Shown here piece by piece: positions 53,589 through 63,145 of a stretch of DNA of 64,000 nt. Within the stretch, counting starts at the first letter, position 1, and each line of letters opens with the position of its first letter. Made by a program: the position numbers and the translations under genes. Below the pieces are notes generated by a model. It saw only the letters and a program-made list of their open reading frames with translations. It searched no databases and was not told the DNA's origin. Location: assembly GCA_965198825.1 (NCBI GenBank), contig CBDAQB010000001.1:372001-436000 (forward strand), in the 5' to 3' direction. This DNA is from BOG-908 sp965198825 (GTDB lineage: Bacteria; Pseudomonadota; Alphaproteobacteria; Acetobacterales; Acetobacteraceae).

Positions 53589-54347
53589 ATGTCTGTCAAA
53601 GCTAAGTCGTTCAACAATCACATTTTGTTAAGCCTCCCAGCGTCGGAACTTTATCTCCTCGCCGACGACTTAAGCCTTGTCTCCCTCGAACCATGTGAAT
53701 CTTTGTGTACGGCTGGCAACGAGATAGACCAGCTTTTCTTCATCGAGCACGGCGTTGTTTCAGCGGTGGTGAGGAACGGTGATAAGAGCGTTCAACTCGG
53801 TATGGTCGGCAACGACGGCTTAGTTGGCTGCGCAGCAGTGATCTCACCTAATGCTATATCGTATTGGGACATTACGGTGCTATTCCGCGGCGAGGCTTGG
53901 GCAGTTCCGCGGCTTGCTTTCCAGAAATATCTCCTGATTGCCCCGACATTAAGAAGGCGCGCGCAAGAACAGGCCCAAGTCTCCGTCGGCCAGATTGCAC
54001 AAACGTCGATTTGCAACAGTCAGCACAGCCTTTCTCAGAGGGTTGCTAGATGGCTTTTATTAGCGCGTGACAAAGCAGAGATTGACGATCTGCCTTTAAC
54101 CTGTGAGCTCATCGCGTCTACGCTGGGCCTGTCTCAAGCTAGTGTGCGAGTGAGCCTGACTGTTCTGGCGGAACGTGGACTTATACGCGCAAACCGTCTG
54201 AGGACACACATCCTAGATCCTTATGGCCTTGAGGAGGCCGCCTGTGACTGTTACTCGAGCCTTCGTAGATATGCCGAGATGGTAGAGGCAAGCGGATCGA
54301 CGCTACACGATGAGGCATTTCGGGAGGGGCTGACCCAGATTCGGTAG
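53589..54347 (+). CDS. Crp/Fnr family transcriptional regulator (paralogue 4)
   Basis: 252 residues. N-terminal cNMP-like barrel (CTAGNEIDQLFFIEHGVVSAV) and C-terminal winged helix (LPLTCELIASTLGLSQASVRVSL). Shared cysteine motifs: SICNSQH before RVARWLLLARD and AACDCYSSLR near the end. It ends with about 20 extra residues. It follows a DUF6894 gene on the same strand, as paralogue 3 does. It converges with the IS1595 copy at 54417. Confidence 0.86.
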   Translation: MSVKAKSFNNHILLSLPASELYLLADDLSLVSLEPCESLCTAGNEIDQLFFIEHGVVSAVVRNGDKSVQLGMVGNDGLVGCAAVISPNAISYWDITVLFRGEAWAVPRLAFQKYLLIAPTLRRRAQEQAQVSVGQIAQTSICNSQHSLSQRVARWLLLARDKAEIDDLPLTCELIASTLGLSQASVRVSLTVLAERGLIRANRLRTHILDPYGLEEAACDCYSSLRRYAEMVEASGSTLHDEAFREGLTQIR

Positions 54348-54416
54348 CAACGGCCAGGTGCAGTCAGGCTGGCCGTAGGCCACCGCGAAGCGGCCTTTAA
54401 TGGCTTGGCCGTGCAG

Positions 54417-55110
54417 TCACGTTGGTTTCGCAGGGGCATGAGAGGTTAGGCTTTTCGGTGTGGCCCAGCGCTTGATCTGACGCAGCTGAGCGGCCGGGCT
54501 GCCATAGTTGAAGCGGAACTCCGCCTCCTTGAGGAACTGAGCAAAGTGCTTGCGCGGAATGCCGTTGTAGCGTCTGAGCGCGCCTTTGGCGTGTTTCCAG
54601 AAATTCTCAGTGCCGTTAACGTGGTCGATTTTCCCAGCAACAAACGCATGCTGATGGTTGATCCTATGATGATGGAATTCCGACACATTCAGCACATCGT
54701 AGATGTTGTAGCTGTCGGTATAGACCACGGAATCGAGCACCACCTTGGCGCGGATGACAGGCATCAGCGTGTCGCGCTGCAGATCGGGTGCAACCATCGT
54801 GTAGACGCGGCCCGCCGCGTTTGAGGATGCCGAAAACGGCCACTTTGCCCGCAGCACCGCGTCCCCGCCTGCCTTTGCGATGGCCCCCGAGATAGCTCTC
54901 GTCGATCTCCACTTCGCCGTCGAACGGCGCCTCTTCGATCAGCCGCTCAGCGATGAGCTGGCGCAAACGATGGAAAAACAGGACGGCCGATTTGGGGTTG
55001 ATTCCGCATAAATTGGCCGCCGTTCTGGCAGTAGAACCAGCGACGAAAAGCTCGGTCAGCCGGCCTTGCTGTTTTTCCGCTAGGCAACAGCAACTTAGGC
55101 GCATTTCCAA
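54417..55110 (-). mobile_element. IS1595-family transposase copy, single frameshift
   Basis: The first part (LAEKQQGRLTELFVAGSTA, AANLCGINPKSAVLFFHRL, VEIDESYLGGHRKGRRGRG) and second part (RVYTMVAPDLQRDTLMPV, VYTDSYNIYDVLN, a GTENFWKHAKGALRRYNG helix) form one IS1595 transposase. They are separated by one extra G in GGCGGGCCG near 54829. Catalytic Asp (EIDES), Asp (YTDSY) and the later acidic position (GTENF) are present. Removing one base restores a full protein. A 7-bp inverted repeat, CTAGATC/GATCTAG (55114-55134), lies just outside the 5' end; terminal repeats were not identified. Confidence 0.8.
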
Positions 55111-55217
55111 ACCCTAGATCAGCTTTGGATCTAGGTCAGCGCCATTCGGTAAACGTTCAAATGAAAGTCTTGGTAACAATGTACCTAATGATCGAACGGC
55201 AGTGTAGGCTAGTCGGG

Positions 55218-55508
55218 TTAGTTTACGATGCGCGACCCAGGCTTAACGTTGAGTAGGTATGTCAGCGTTCTCGATTTCTGGCATGAGGAAGCGAGGTCCA
55301 GCTCAAGGCGCAGAAGCACCTTGCCGGTGCCGTCCACAACATCCATGCACCATTCCTGAACTGGGCTCTCCGAGCTTGTCCGGTCTCGCAACGCGCCGGC
55401 TACCGCCCGCGTGGCCTGCTCTTTCGCCTTTTGCAGGTTCGGCAAGACGGTTCCTTCGTGGTCCCGGAAGGCTTGCCCGTCATAGATGTGGAAGAAGTAT
55501 CGGGGCAT
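55218..55508 (-). CDS. DUF6894 small protein
   Basis: 96 residues from the ATG at 55508. This is the most typical member of the family in the window: MPRYFFHIYDGQAFRDHEG, LQKAKEQATRAVAGALRD, then WCMDVVDGTGKVLLRLEL. The codons upstream in the same frame (from 55625) carry no family similarity, so the MPRYFF methionine is the natural start, with a weak GAG-type ribosome site. It stands just beyond the IS1595 copy. Function unknown. Confidence 0.75.
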   Translation of the reverse strand: MPRYFFHIYDGQAFRDHEGTVLPNLQKAKEQATRAVAGALRDRTSSESPVQEWCMDVVDGTGKVLLRLELDLASSCQKSRTLTYLLNVKPGSRIVN

Positions 55509-56908
55509 CGCACCCGCTCTATCAACACCCTGCAGTATACCGCACGAAACCGTGAGCGTCAATGTTGATGCATAGTTTTGAGTGTATGACCAAGTTGTAA
55601 CCTTCTGAAGAAAACCCGGACCCATCCATTTTGTTGCTCATGGATAATGGTCAACGACAAAGGAGCCGAGAGGCCAGGGGACGCTATCTTCCTGCTTCGT
55701 GACGTAGTTAGTGAGCGCCAAGCTGCGTCTGAACTTGCTGTTCTCGAGAACGACACGATGCATACATCAGTGCCTACAAAGCTCTTGAAGCGAGCGAAGA
55801 GGCGCTGGCTAAGGCTGAGACCGTGCAGCCGTTGAGTTGAGGGCGGCCACTTACGGCCGCACGCGACTCTCGCCCTTGCGTCAAGCAGGTGGGAACGTAG
55901 GTGGCGGCCGCGCAGCCTGCCTTGCCGCAGCGGGGGAACGACACGCCGACCATAGATCTTCAGGGAAACTGAACGGGGCAGGTGGGTAGGGATCGAGCGA
56001 GTGCACACAAATAAGGTGGACTGAGAACAAGGCAGGAACAAGCCTCAAGATGCTGAGCAAACATCATGGAACTTCTCAGCCTCGTGCGCGGGCGCCGGCG
56101 CGCTTAGTAGCCCGCAACAAATATCCGATATAGGTTGGGGCGTGTTTTCTTGTGCGACGCTGCGAAGCCCACCTTTGACCAGCCGCGATTGCCTAAGACG
56201 ACGCCTATATAATAACCAGGTTTTGAACAGAAGCTCGGACGATTTAGCTAGCCCATTGTTATGATTGGCGTTTCGTAGTGCATTGGGCCTCTTTTAGCGC
56301 TGTGGAAAGGCGCGTTCAAGCTAATCAATGTCGGTGTAGAAATTCTCGATCGATTTGAAGGCGTCAGCAGGCCACCGCCGGCAGAATCAACTGTCGGTCA
56401 AGGCAGGCTCCCGCAACCAACGATACCTGTTTACTAACATTACGAGAAAGCCCGGCCTCCACACCAGGAGAGCCGGGCTTTTTTGGGGCCGGTATCAACA
56501 AGCATTCAGAGCTTGCCACCATCGGGCTCACGAGGAACGCCGGTGAACCAACGACATCTTAACCCCTGCTGAAAGACATTGCTAAACATACAGGCGTCGG
56601 TGCCGATACAGCCGGGCTCGTAGCTGAGATCGAGTGGCCTGGCGGACGGCGCGAGGTTCTGCCGCTGACGCCCGCCGTTGCCGATTTGCAGGGCACAAAC
56701 GCACAATCGGTGACAGGAACGCGTAATAAGCGAGGTTTGTTCAGGTTGACCGCTTACAGGTCTGCACCCCGGCTACACGCATTTAGTTTGTCGATCCGCG
56801 AGAGGGAGCTGTCTAGACGCCCAGCCTTTCACAAGCACGGAGCTTGTCCATTGAACGCTCGGGTGCATTCGGGTCGACGGCCGCCTCCGAGCTGTTAAGG
56901 ATTGAGTG
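55509..56908. other. 1.4-kb region without a protein gene, holding a strong terminator
   Basis: Frames on both strands are short and unsupported. The only clear element is the intrinsic terminator at 56448-56485. What transcript it ends is not evident, so a non-coding RNA or the lost end of a gene between about 56100 and 56440 is possible. Confidence 0.4.
56448..56485 (+). terminator. Strong intrinsic terminator without an upstream gene
   Basis: AAAGCCCGGC, 15-base loop, GCCGGGCTTT and then T to 56485: a 10-bp perfect stem whose 3' arm runs into six T (56480-56485). The nearest plus-strand protein gene upstream ends at 54347, beyond a leftward transposase, so its transcript is unknown. Confidence 0.8.
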
Positions 56909-58105
56909 ATGATCAAACATGCAACGTCGCTACTCGGATTAGTCTGTGCGATGAGCCTTGTGGCGTCACGCGCGCCCGCATCGGTCGCGTCTTCTTCGGA
57001 CGGGAAGGCGTCTTACGCCATGTCGATCGACGCCTGGACAATGGAGCCGTCCATTCCTTCCATGGGCGGCGAGGCAACCTCTGCGAAATTCGCTCGCTAT
57101 GAGGGTATGCCGACGGGAACCATGACGCTGAACGAAGGGGTGGCCGCCTCGAAGACGGCGCGGTTCTCAGAGGGCGTCATCGACTTCGACATCAAGCCTA
57201 TCGGTTACAACGACGCGGGGGTGGTCTTTCATCGCGAGGGTTCGTCCGAGGGTGAGTTCGTCTACCTGCGCGCTAATCCGGACTGCCCAGCCGCGGACGA
57301 CTGCATCCAGTACGCGCCAATCACGCACACGATGATGGGGTGGAACATCTATCCGAACTACCAGGGTCCTGCTCCGATCTCGTCCACCGGTTGGAACCAT
57401 GTCCATATCGAAGTTATCGGTGATGGGATGCGGGTCTTTGTCAATCACGCCGCGGAACCGTCCCTGGTCGTCCCTCGCCTCTGGGGCTTGAGGCACGACG
57501 GCGGCCTCGCCTTCAAGGGGCCGGCGGTATTCGCCAACCTCGTCGTCGATCCTCACGCCACCGCAGGCTCACCGGTCGTCCCAGCCGTGTCCGTAGAGAC
57601 CGGGACACTTATGGCGTGGCTTGCCGCACCGCCCAGCCCTTACGACCGCCAAGGTGCCGTCCTGGCGAGTGACGTGCCGGCCGGCGACACCTGGCGCGCG
57701 ATCGACGTCGAGCCGACCGGCCTCGTCAACCTCGGCCGCGCGTTCGGCATGGCAAATGCTCCATCACCCTCACTGGCTTGGCTCAAGACTGAGATAAACG
57801 CCACAGCGCCGGTGCACCGGACCCTGCAGGTCGGCTTCGCCGAGGAACTATGGGTGTTCGTTAACGGCCAGCTTGTCTATTCAGGCAGTAACCAATATTT
57901 CCCGCCGGAAAATCGCCTATCACCAGACGGGCGTCTTGAACCCGACAACGCATCGATCCCTCTAGAGCTACGCAAGGGAGGCAACGAGATCATCTTCGCG
58001 GTCGGGAACGACTGGCGCTCCAGCAAGGGCCCTCTGGAACCTTCGCATTACGGGTGGGCCGCTGAAGCCCACATCGATCAGATCGAGGGGCTGGACCTGC
58101 CTTGA
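56909..58105 (+). CDS. Secreted laminin-G/concanavalin-like protein
   Basis: 398 residues from the ATG at 56909 (a GTG one codon earlier is possible; AAGG lies about ten bases upstream). Residues 1-27 are a Sec signal (HATSLLGLVCAMSLVASRAPASVA). A beta-sandwich region follows (about 45-205) with FSEGVIDFDIKPIGYNDAG, VVFHREGS and WNHVHIEVIGDGMRVFVN, the layout of LamG/DUF1080-like carbohydrate-binding domains. A second beta-domain (about 255-398) contains RTLQVGFAEELWVFVNGQLVYSG and resembles the jelly-roll modules of exported glycosidases. No catalytic acid pair can be named. Probably binds or acts on a glycan outside the cell. Confidence 0.7.
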   Translation: MIKHATSLLGLVCAMSLVASRAPASVASSSDGKASYAMSIDAWTMEPSIPSMGGEATSAKFARYEGMPTGTMTLNEGVAASKTARFSEGVIDFDIKPIGYNDAGVVFHREGSSEGEFVYLRANPDCPAADDCIQYAPITHTMMGWNIYPNYQGPAPISSTGWNHVHIEVIGDGMRVFVNHAAEPSLVVPRLWGLRHDGGLAFKGPAVFANLVVDPHATAGSPVVPAVSVETGTLMAWLAAPPSPYDRQGAVLASDVPAGDTWRAIDVEPTGLVNLGRAFGMANAPSPSLAWLKTEINATAPVHRTLQVGFAEELWVFVNGQLVYSGSNQYFPPENRLSPDGRLEPDNASIPLELRKGGNEIIFAVGNDWRSSKGPLEPSHYGWAAEAHIDQIEGLDLP

Positions 58106-59063
58106 CGGAAGGATCCGGTGAGGACCTAAGTCCGTCAGAAAGGATCGTTGAGGACTAGCTGTATCGCCAGTCACTCCTGAAGACGTCTTGGCCCGGACAC
58201 TCAAAGGAGAAGAGAATTGGGAGGAAGCTAAGCGAGCTGCAAACTTAGCCCAACGTGCTTCTTTGTGTTACAAAATCTAAGCTCATCAAGCGTATTGCCG
58301 AGAGAAGCTTTCCGGCTTGTTCACTTGCCTCGGCTAGGCACCTGTAGGGTTAGGCAGGATGCCCCTAAGGAGAGCCTCAATTAGCGCGAGAGCAGATCAG
58401 GCCCACGGCTGGCGAGGTTACAAGCTACTCACCTCACCTCACCTCACTAAGCTTGTGGCAGCGGAAGGCGGATGGAAAGCTCAAACTGATCGACCAGACC
58501 AGACCAGACCAGCCCTCGCCGCAAAACCGAGCCGACAGTAGCAGCACCAATCGCCGATCAGGTTTGACACGCCGAGAACCCGAAGGTTCAGGACGACCAC
58601 CTCATTCCGCTTGTTTGTTACGGTTTGCCATCTCTGGTGCTGGCGCAAAGAGCTATTCCGCTCGGATTGATACTAGTATCGCGCCAATGCATCCTTCCGC
58701 TTGCGGAGAACAGGTTCCGGCGCGCGCATGTTGGCGCGGAGAGGCCATTTTCAACGCTTAAGGTTGAGTATTCCTAGTGCCATACAAACAGGCGCTACAT
58801 ACCTTGCCACTCCACATCCAAACGTTGAACCTCCCTCTAGGCCCCGGTACGTCCCCGAACGGAATCTAACGGCCCACTGTAAAAAAAGAGACTTACTTCG
58901 ATTAAGCACATGAAGCACATATGCAACACATACTACTGATCGTATGATCTCGTAACGAGTTGATATTGCGTACCTAACGTTCCTGAAACAAAGGTACTAA
59001 CCAGGCTCAATGCTTTTAGCTTACTTTCCCATCCGCCAAGCAAATTAGAGCGAGAGCGAGAGC
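58106..59063. other. 960-base region before the PAS-LuxR gene
   Basis: No supported gene. Short tandem repeats occur: CACCT repeated from about 58433 to 58445, GACCA repeated at about 58495-58515, and GAGCGA-type repeats at 59049-59063 directly before the ATG at 59064. The last may affect translation of the regulator. Confidence 0.4.
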
Positions 59064-60731
59064 ATGAACCAGACTACTCAGCTGATCGCATCATCACTTC
59101 TTCGCTTCCAGGACTTCGCTGCTTCGTTGCATGCCCAAGGTGTCATACTGGTTGACCAGGATAACGCGATCATCTGGGCTAACCGAGCCGCCTTGGACCT
59201 GCACGGGGTCGACGAGCCCGAGCAGTTGGGTGCTAACGTCGCTGAGTATGCCACTAACTTCAGGCTCGACTACATCGAACGTTACAACCCGCCGTTTTCC
59301 CACGGCGCGAGCCGGCATGTTGGTCTCTGCGAAGGGATGCTGCACTTGAGCCGGTCAGCTGAGACAGACGCTGTGATACGATGCCGCATGCAGGTCTTTG
59401 AACTCGCGAATGCAGTCGGAGGTCAGTGGAAAACTGCGCTAATTTTGCATCCGGAAAGCGCAGCGTCGGAAGCAGCATCCTTTGAGCACTCACCGCTATC
59501 GGATGTCCTAAGTCAAAAAGTGTCCTTTTCAACAGAAGATCTCGTCAGCGGAACTGCCGGCATCGAACGGCACCCGCCCAGTCTGCCAATCGACTCCGGA
59601 TGGGGCGCGCCCTCATCCGCGAACACTATTGCGATGGTGCACCGCGAAGCTTTAGTACGCGCCAAGGTGATCTGCGCAGCCGCGCCCATCCCGCTGCATG
59701 TTCTCGATCCCGGCATGCGTATCTTGTGCGTGAGTAGCTCATGGCTGAGTTGGCTTGGTTACAGTGCCGGGTCGGTGATCGGGCGCGATATCGGACTTTT
59801 CTTGGATGCAGAAACAAGAGCCCGCTTTGAGCAGCAGGCTCGGGCCATGTTGCTCGACGGTGATCGCGCGCAAACCATTCGCTGCCGTTTCGTCAAAAGA
59901 TCCGGTGAGGCGGTTGACGCAATGGTTTCCTTTGCAGCGGAGTTAGATCCTTCTGGTGAACTTGCGACGACGACTTGCGCGTCGATCGAACTTCCGAAGT
60001 ATCAGTATGACGATGGTTTAACACAGCTTATCAAGAATTCCCCAGCTCCGACCCTAAGCTGGCAGCTTGGCAATCTCACCATACGCGAGACGAACACTGC
60101 CTTCGAGGCTCTGATGGGCTTCCCGCGCGGCACTCTTGTGGGACAGAATGTTGATAATCTTGGCCTGCTTGGGTCGAAAGCCGTGCGTCAGAAGTTCGAG
60201 CAGGAGCTGAGCCGTTCTGGTGCTCTTCAGTTTCAGGATTTTAGCTTGAGAGCATCAAATGGTGAAATGCTCACCTGTGCGGCATCAGCAACTCTCATCC
60301 ACCTGTCGGATCAGGCGTGCGGTGTCCTCATGTTGCAGGACATGACTGAGCGACGCCGTGACGAAGCCCAGCTGTTCGAAGCCATCGAGGCCATCATGAA
60401 GGATAGCACTTGGTTCAGCCGCATGGTGATCGAGAAGTTGGCCACGTTGCGCGCACCGCCATCGCCTTCGGGGCGGCAAACAGAATGGTCAGAACTTACC
60501 CGCCGCGAGCGGGAGGTTCTGACCATGATCAGTGTGGGCCAGTCGGACCTGGAGATCGCCCGACAGCTTGGGCTTACGCGTTCAACCGTAAGGAACCATG
60601 TCGCGACGCTTTACAGTAAAATCGACGTGCATACCCGCAGCGCAGCCATCGTTTGGGCGCGAGAGCGAGGGATCAATCTTAGAGCTAATAGAAGTTCCCC
60701 TAGAAGTGCTGGCAGGGGAGCGTCGCCGTGA
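59064..60731 (+). CDS. PAS-domain LuxR-family regulator
   Basis: 555 residues. PAS-like sensor regions at about 20-130 (ILVDQDNAIIWANRAALDL), 205-315 (LHVLDPGMRILCVSSSWLSWL) and 325-440 (the last ending in a PAC-type GVLMLQDMTERRRDE). A C-terminal LuxR helix-turn-helix lies at about 480-545 (LTRREREVLTMISVGQSDLEIA, then STVRNHVATLYSKI). No receiver domain or membrane segment, so it probably senses a small ligand or redox state directly. It overlaps the ACP gene by four bases and is likely the specific regulator of the downstream operon. Confidence 0.85.
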   Translation: MNQTTQLIASSLLRFQDFAASLHAQGVILVDQDNAIIWANRAALDLHGVDEPEQLGANVAEYATNFRLDYIERYNPPFSHGASRHVGLCEGMLHLSRSAETDAVIRCRMQVFELANAVGGQWKTALILHPESAASEAASFEHSPLSDVLSQKVSFSTEDLVSGTAGIERHPPSLPIDSGWGAPSSANTIAMVHREALVRAKVICAAAPIPLHVLDPGMRILCVSSSWLSWLGYSAGSVIGRDIGLFLDAETRARFEQQARAMLLDGDRAQTIRCRFVKRSGEAVDAMVSFAAELDPSGELATTTCASIELPKYQYDDGLTQLIKNSPAPTLSWQLGNLTIRETNTAFEALMGFPRGTLVGQNVDNLGLLGSKAVRQKFEQELSRSGALQFQDFSLRASNGEMLTCAASATLIHLSDQACGVLMLQDMTERRRDEAQLFEAIEAIMKDSTWFSRMVIEKLATLRAPPSPSGRQTEWSELTRREREVLTMISVGQSDLEIARQLGLTRSTVRNHVATLYSKIDVHTRSAAIVWARERGINLRANRSSPRSAGRGASP

Positions 60732-61036
60732 GCGTCGTGCGCACTGAGGCGGATCCGACGTTCGCAGTGCCGGCTGAGACCGGCCCAGCGCAAATCGGCC
60801 GCCTTGTGTGGAAGACGATAAGAGATGTTGCTGCGGAACAGGGCCACTCGCCGCCGCTCGATCCCGGGCTGTCGCTGGTCGACTCCGGCTTGGATTCACT
60901 ATCCTTGGCCGTGATCGTGGCACGGCTCGAGGATCTGCTCGGTTTCGACCCCCTGAGCCATGCCGGGGAAACATCCCTTCCCGTGACACTCGGCGCTTTC
61001 GTGGCACTGTATGAGTCTGCTTCGAGCCGAGCATAG
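60728..61036 (+). CDS. Acyl carrier protein (second cassette)
   Basis: 102 residues from a GTG that overlaps the regulator stop (GTGA at 60728-60731). The carrier motif DSGLDSLSLAVIVARLEDLLGF contains the 4'-phosphopantetheine Ser. A longer N-terminal lead than usual (about 25 residues) precedes the fold. It sits between the regulator and the adenylate-forming ligase, whose start overlaps by 26 bases. It probably carries the acyl or aryl group activated by that ligase. Confidence 0.86.
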   Translation: MSVVRTEADPTFAVPAETGPAQIGRLVWKTIRDVAAEQGHSPPLDPGLSLVDSGLDSLSLAVIVARLEDLLGFDPLSHAGETSLPVTLGAFVALYESASSRA

Positions 61037-62387
61037 TCTACGGGCAATCGCTGGGATCGCGACAGGTCGCTTTCTGGCGGACTGTATGCGACAGATCTGC
61101 TCGAGCTCCGCAAATGGTATATTGTCGTCGACGCCTGATTTAGAGGGGTTCCGGAAGCAATCCATATTGCTCGCCATGACAAGCCAGTTGGAGGCCGCAG
61201 CGGCAATCGTACAATTGGCCGGTATGGCAAGGAGGATTGTGCTTTGGCCCGCTGACGAGCCGGCGGAACGGATGAGAAGCGTGGTTGAAGCGGCAGAGGT
61301 CGATTGCGTTCTGACCGAGTGGAAGCACTTCAACCTAGGGGCCGGCCTAAACTCGGAACAGGCGTCCGACGGCTTCAATCCAACGGAGTGGGTGCTGTTG
61401 ACCTCGGGCACGACAGGCATGCCCAAGCTGGTCGTTCATTCCTTGCCAAGCCTGTCAGGCCATCTGCAAGGCGGCGTGCACCCAGGGTGCCAAATCATCT
61501 GGTGCACATTCTACGACGTCCGCCGTTACGGCGGCCTTCAGGTGCTCTTGCGTGCGGTGATCGGGGGCAGTGTGCTTCTGTGCCCGCTGCTTTCCGAGCC
61601 GCTAGGTGCCTTCCTCTCCAGAGCGGCGCTGCAAGGTGCCACTCATTTCGTGGGCACCCCGACACATTGGCGCTCAGTGTTGATGAATTCGGCGGCGACC
61701 AAATTGCGGCCGCGCTATATTCGGTTGTCGGGTGAAGTTGCAGACCAGCCGATACTCGACCGGTTGCGCGAGGCCTTTCCGACCGCCACTATCGTTCACG
61801 CTTTCGCCTCCACTGAGGCAGGCCTTGCCTGCGAGGTCGATGACGGCCGCGCTGGGCTGCCGCCATCCCTGCTGGACCAGCCGAGCCCGCTTGGCACCAC
61901 GCTCCGCATTGTTGACGGCGCCTTACAAGTTCGCTCAGCCCGCGTCGCACTTGGCTATCTTGACGCTGGCATTATCCGGCCCATTGCGAGCCCTGACGGG
62001 TTCGTCGACACCGTTGATATGCTGGTTCTGCAGGATGGACGCCTGCAGTTCGCCGGACGGCGTGATCAGGTGGTCAACATAGGCGGTCGGAAGGTTTATC
62101 CCCTGCGTGTGGAGGCTGTGCTCAACGAGCATCCCGCAGTGAGCATGTCGCGCGTTTTCGGCAGAACCAGCCCAATCTTGGGCGCGCTTGTTGCGGCGGA
62201 GGTCGTGTGTAAGCCGGCGACCGCGGTCGAACAGCCGGCGGAGGTTCTTGGCAGGCGTGAGCAGGAGCAGGACATTCTCGCGTTTTGCAGGGAACGACTG
62301 GCCTTGCACGAAGTACCCGCAACCCTCCGCATTGTGCCTTCCATCGACGTGACCGCCTCAGGAAAGCTGGCTCGCAAACATGCTTAA
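61011..62387 (+). CDS. Adenylate-forming acyl ligase
   Basis: 458 residues, short for the ANL superfamily because the N-terminal domain is reduced. A3 motif WVLLTSGTTGMPKLVVH; a WCTFYDVRRYGGLQ segment in place of the usual aromatic loop; FASTEAGLACEVDDG; FAGRRDQVVNIGGRKVYP hinge; C-terminal DVTASGKLARKHA with the catalytic Lys. The substrate is a carboxylic acid of unknown type, activated as an AMP ester and probably passed to the ACP encoded just before. The start overlaps the ACP gene by 26 bases and the end overlaps the SDR gene by eight. Confidence 0.85.
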   Translation: MSLLRAEHSLRAIAGIATGRFLADCMRQICSSSANGILSSTPDLEGFRKQSILLAMTSQLEAAAAIVQLAGMARRIVLWPADEPAERMRSVVEAAEVDCVLTEWKHFNLGAGLNSEQASDGFNPTEWVLLTSGTTGMPKLVVHSLPSLSGHLQGGVHPGCQIIWCTFYDVRRYGGLQVLLRAVIGGSVLLCPLLSEPLGAFLSRAALQGATHFVGTPTHWRSVLMNSAATKLRPRYIRLSGEVADQPILDRLREAFPTATIVHAFASTEAGLACEVDDGRAGLPPSLLDQPSPLGTTLRIVDGALQVRSARVALGYLDAGIIRPIASPDGFVDTVDMLVLQDGRLQFAGRRDQVVNIGGRKVYPLRVEAVLNEHPAVSMSRVFGRTSPILGALVAAEVVCKPATAVEQPAEVLGRREQEQDILAFCRERLALHEVPATLRIVPSIDVTASGKLARKHA

Positions 62388-63117
62388 TGTCGTCGTGACG
62401 GGTGGAACTCGCGGGCTTGGTCTAGCAATCGTGCAACGCCTAGCGGACTTGGGCTACCGGGTTTTCGCTGTTGCACGCTCGCGCAGCGAGGCAATCGACC
62501 ATGCTGAGCACGCACCGCCTGAGGGTGGCGGTGGCGAGGTCATATTTCGCCCTTACGACTTGGCCGAGCTTGATGGCATTGGTGCCTTTGTAGGCGGAAT
62601 CGCACGCGAATACGGGCCACTGCACGCATTAATCAACAACGCGGCGCATGGTGCCGGCGGCGTGCTGGCGAACATGCGCGACAACCAGATCGAGCGGCTG
62701 CTGCAGCTTAACGTCATATCGCCGATCACGCTGACCAAGTATGCGGCGCGATCCATGATGGTAGGTGCCGGAGGCGGGCGTATCGTGAATATCTCATCCA
62801 TTATCGCTACAACAGGCTATCCCGGGCTGTCGGTCTATGCAGCGTCAAAGGCGGCACTCTGCGGGTTCACACGGTCGCTAGCACGCGAACTTGGCCCGCT
62901 GGGCATCACCGTCAATGCGGTAGCACCCGGCTTTATTCATACCGAGATGACTCGAGACATGGCGGAAGCGGACATTGTCAAGGTTGCGAGGCGCAGCGCC
63001 CTGCGCAAGCTCGCTGAACCACGCGATGTGGCGGGAGCGGTCGCCTATTTGCTCAGCGACGATGCCCGCAATGTAACCGGAACGACCATGACTGTAGATG
63101 CCGGCAACACGGCGTAG
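62380..63117 (+). CDS. SDR family reductase (FabG-like)
   Basis: 245 residues starting MLNVVVTGGTRGLG, with NNAAHGAGG, catalytic Ser in NISSI, YAASKA and a C-terminal NVTGTTMTVDAGNTA, as in 3-oxoacyl-ACP reductases. It would reduce a keto group on the carrier-bound chain or on a product (inference). It is the fourth gene of the rightward operon, starting eight bases inside the ligase gene. Its stop lies 28 bases from the stop of the convergent FATP-like gene. Confidence 0.88.
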   Translation: MLNVVVTGGTRGLGLAIVQRLADLGYRVFAVARSRSEAIDHAEHAPPEGGGGEVIFRPYDLAELDGIGAFVGGIAREYGPLHALINNAAHGAGGVLANMRDNQIERLLQLNVISPITLTKYAARSMMVGAGGGRIVNISSIIATTGYPGLSVYAASKAALCGFTRSLARELGPLGITVNAVAPGFIHTEMTRDMAEADIVKVARRSALRKLAEPRDVAGAVAYLLSDDARNVTGTTMTVDAGNTA

Positions 63118-63145
63118 CCTTAACGGCGCACGAAGCGCCCACGCA

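Noticed and set aside
58433..58515. CACCT and GACCA short tandem repeats as a CRISPR or satellite
   Set aside because: Only three or four copies of 5-base units with no spacers; simple local repetition.
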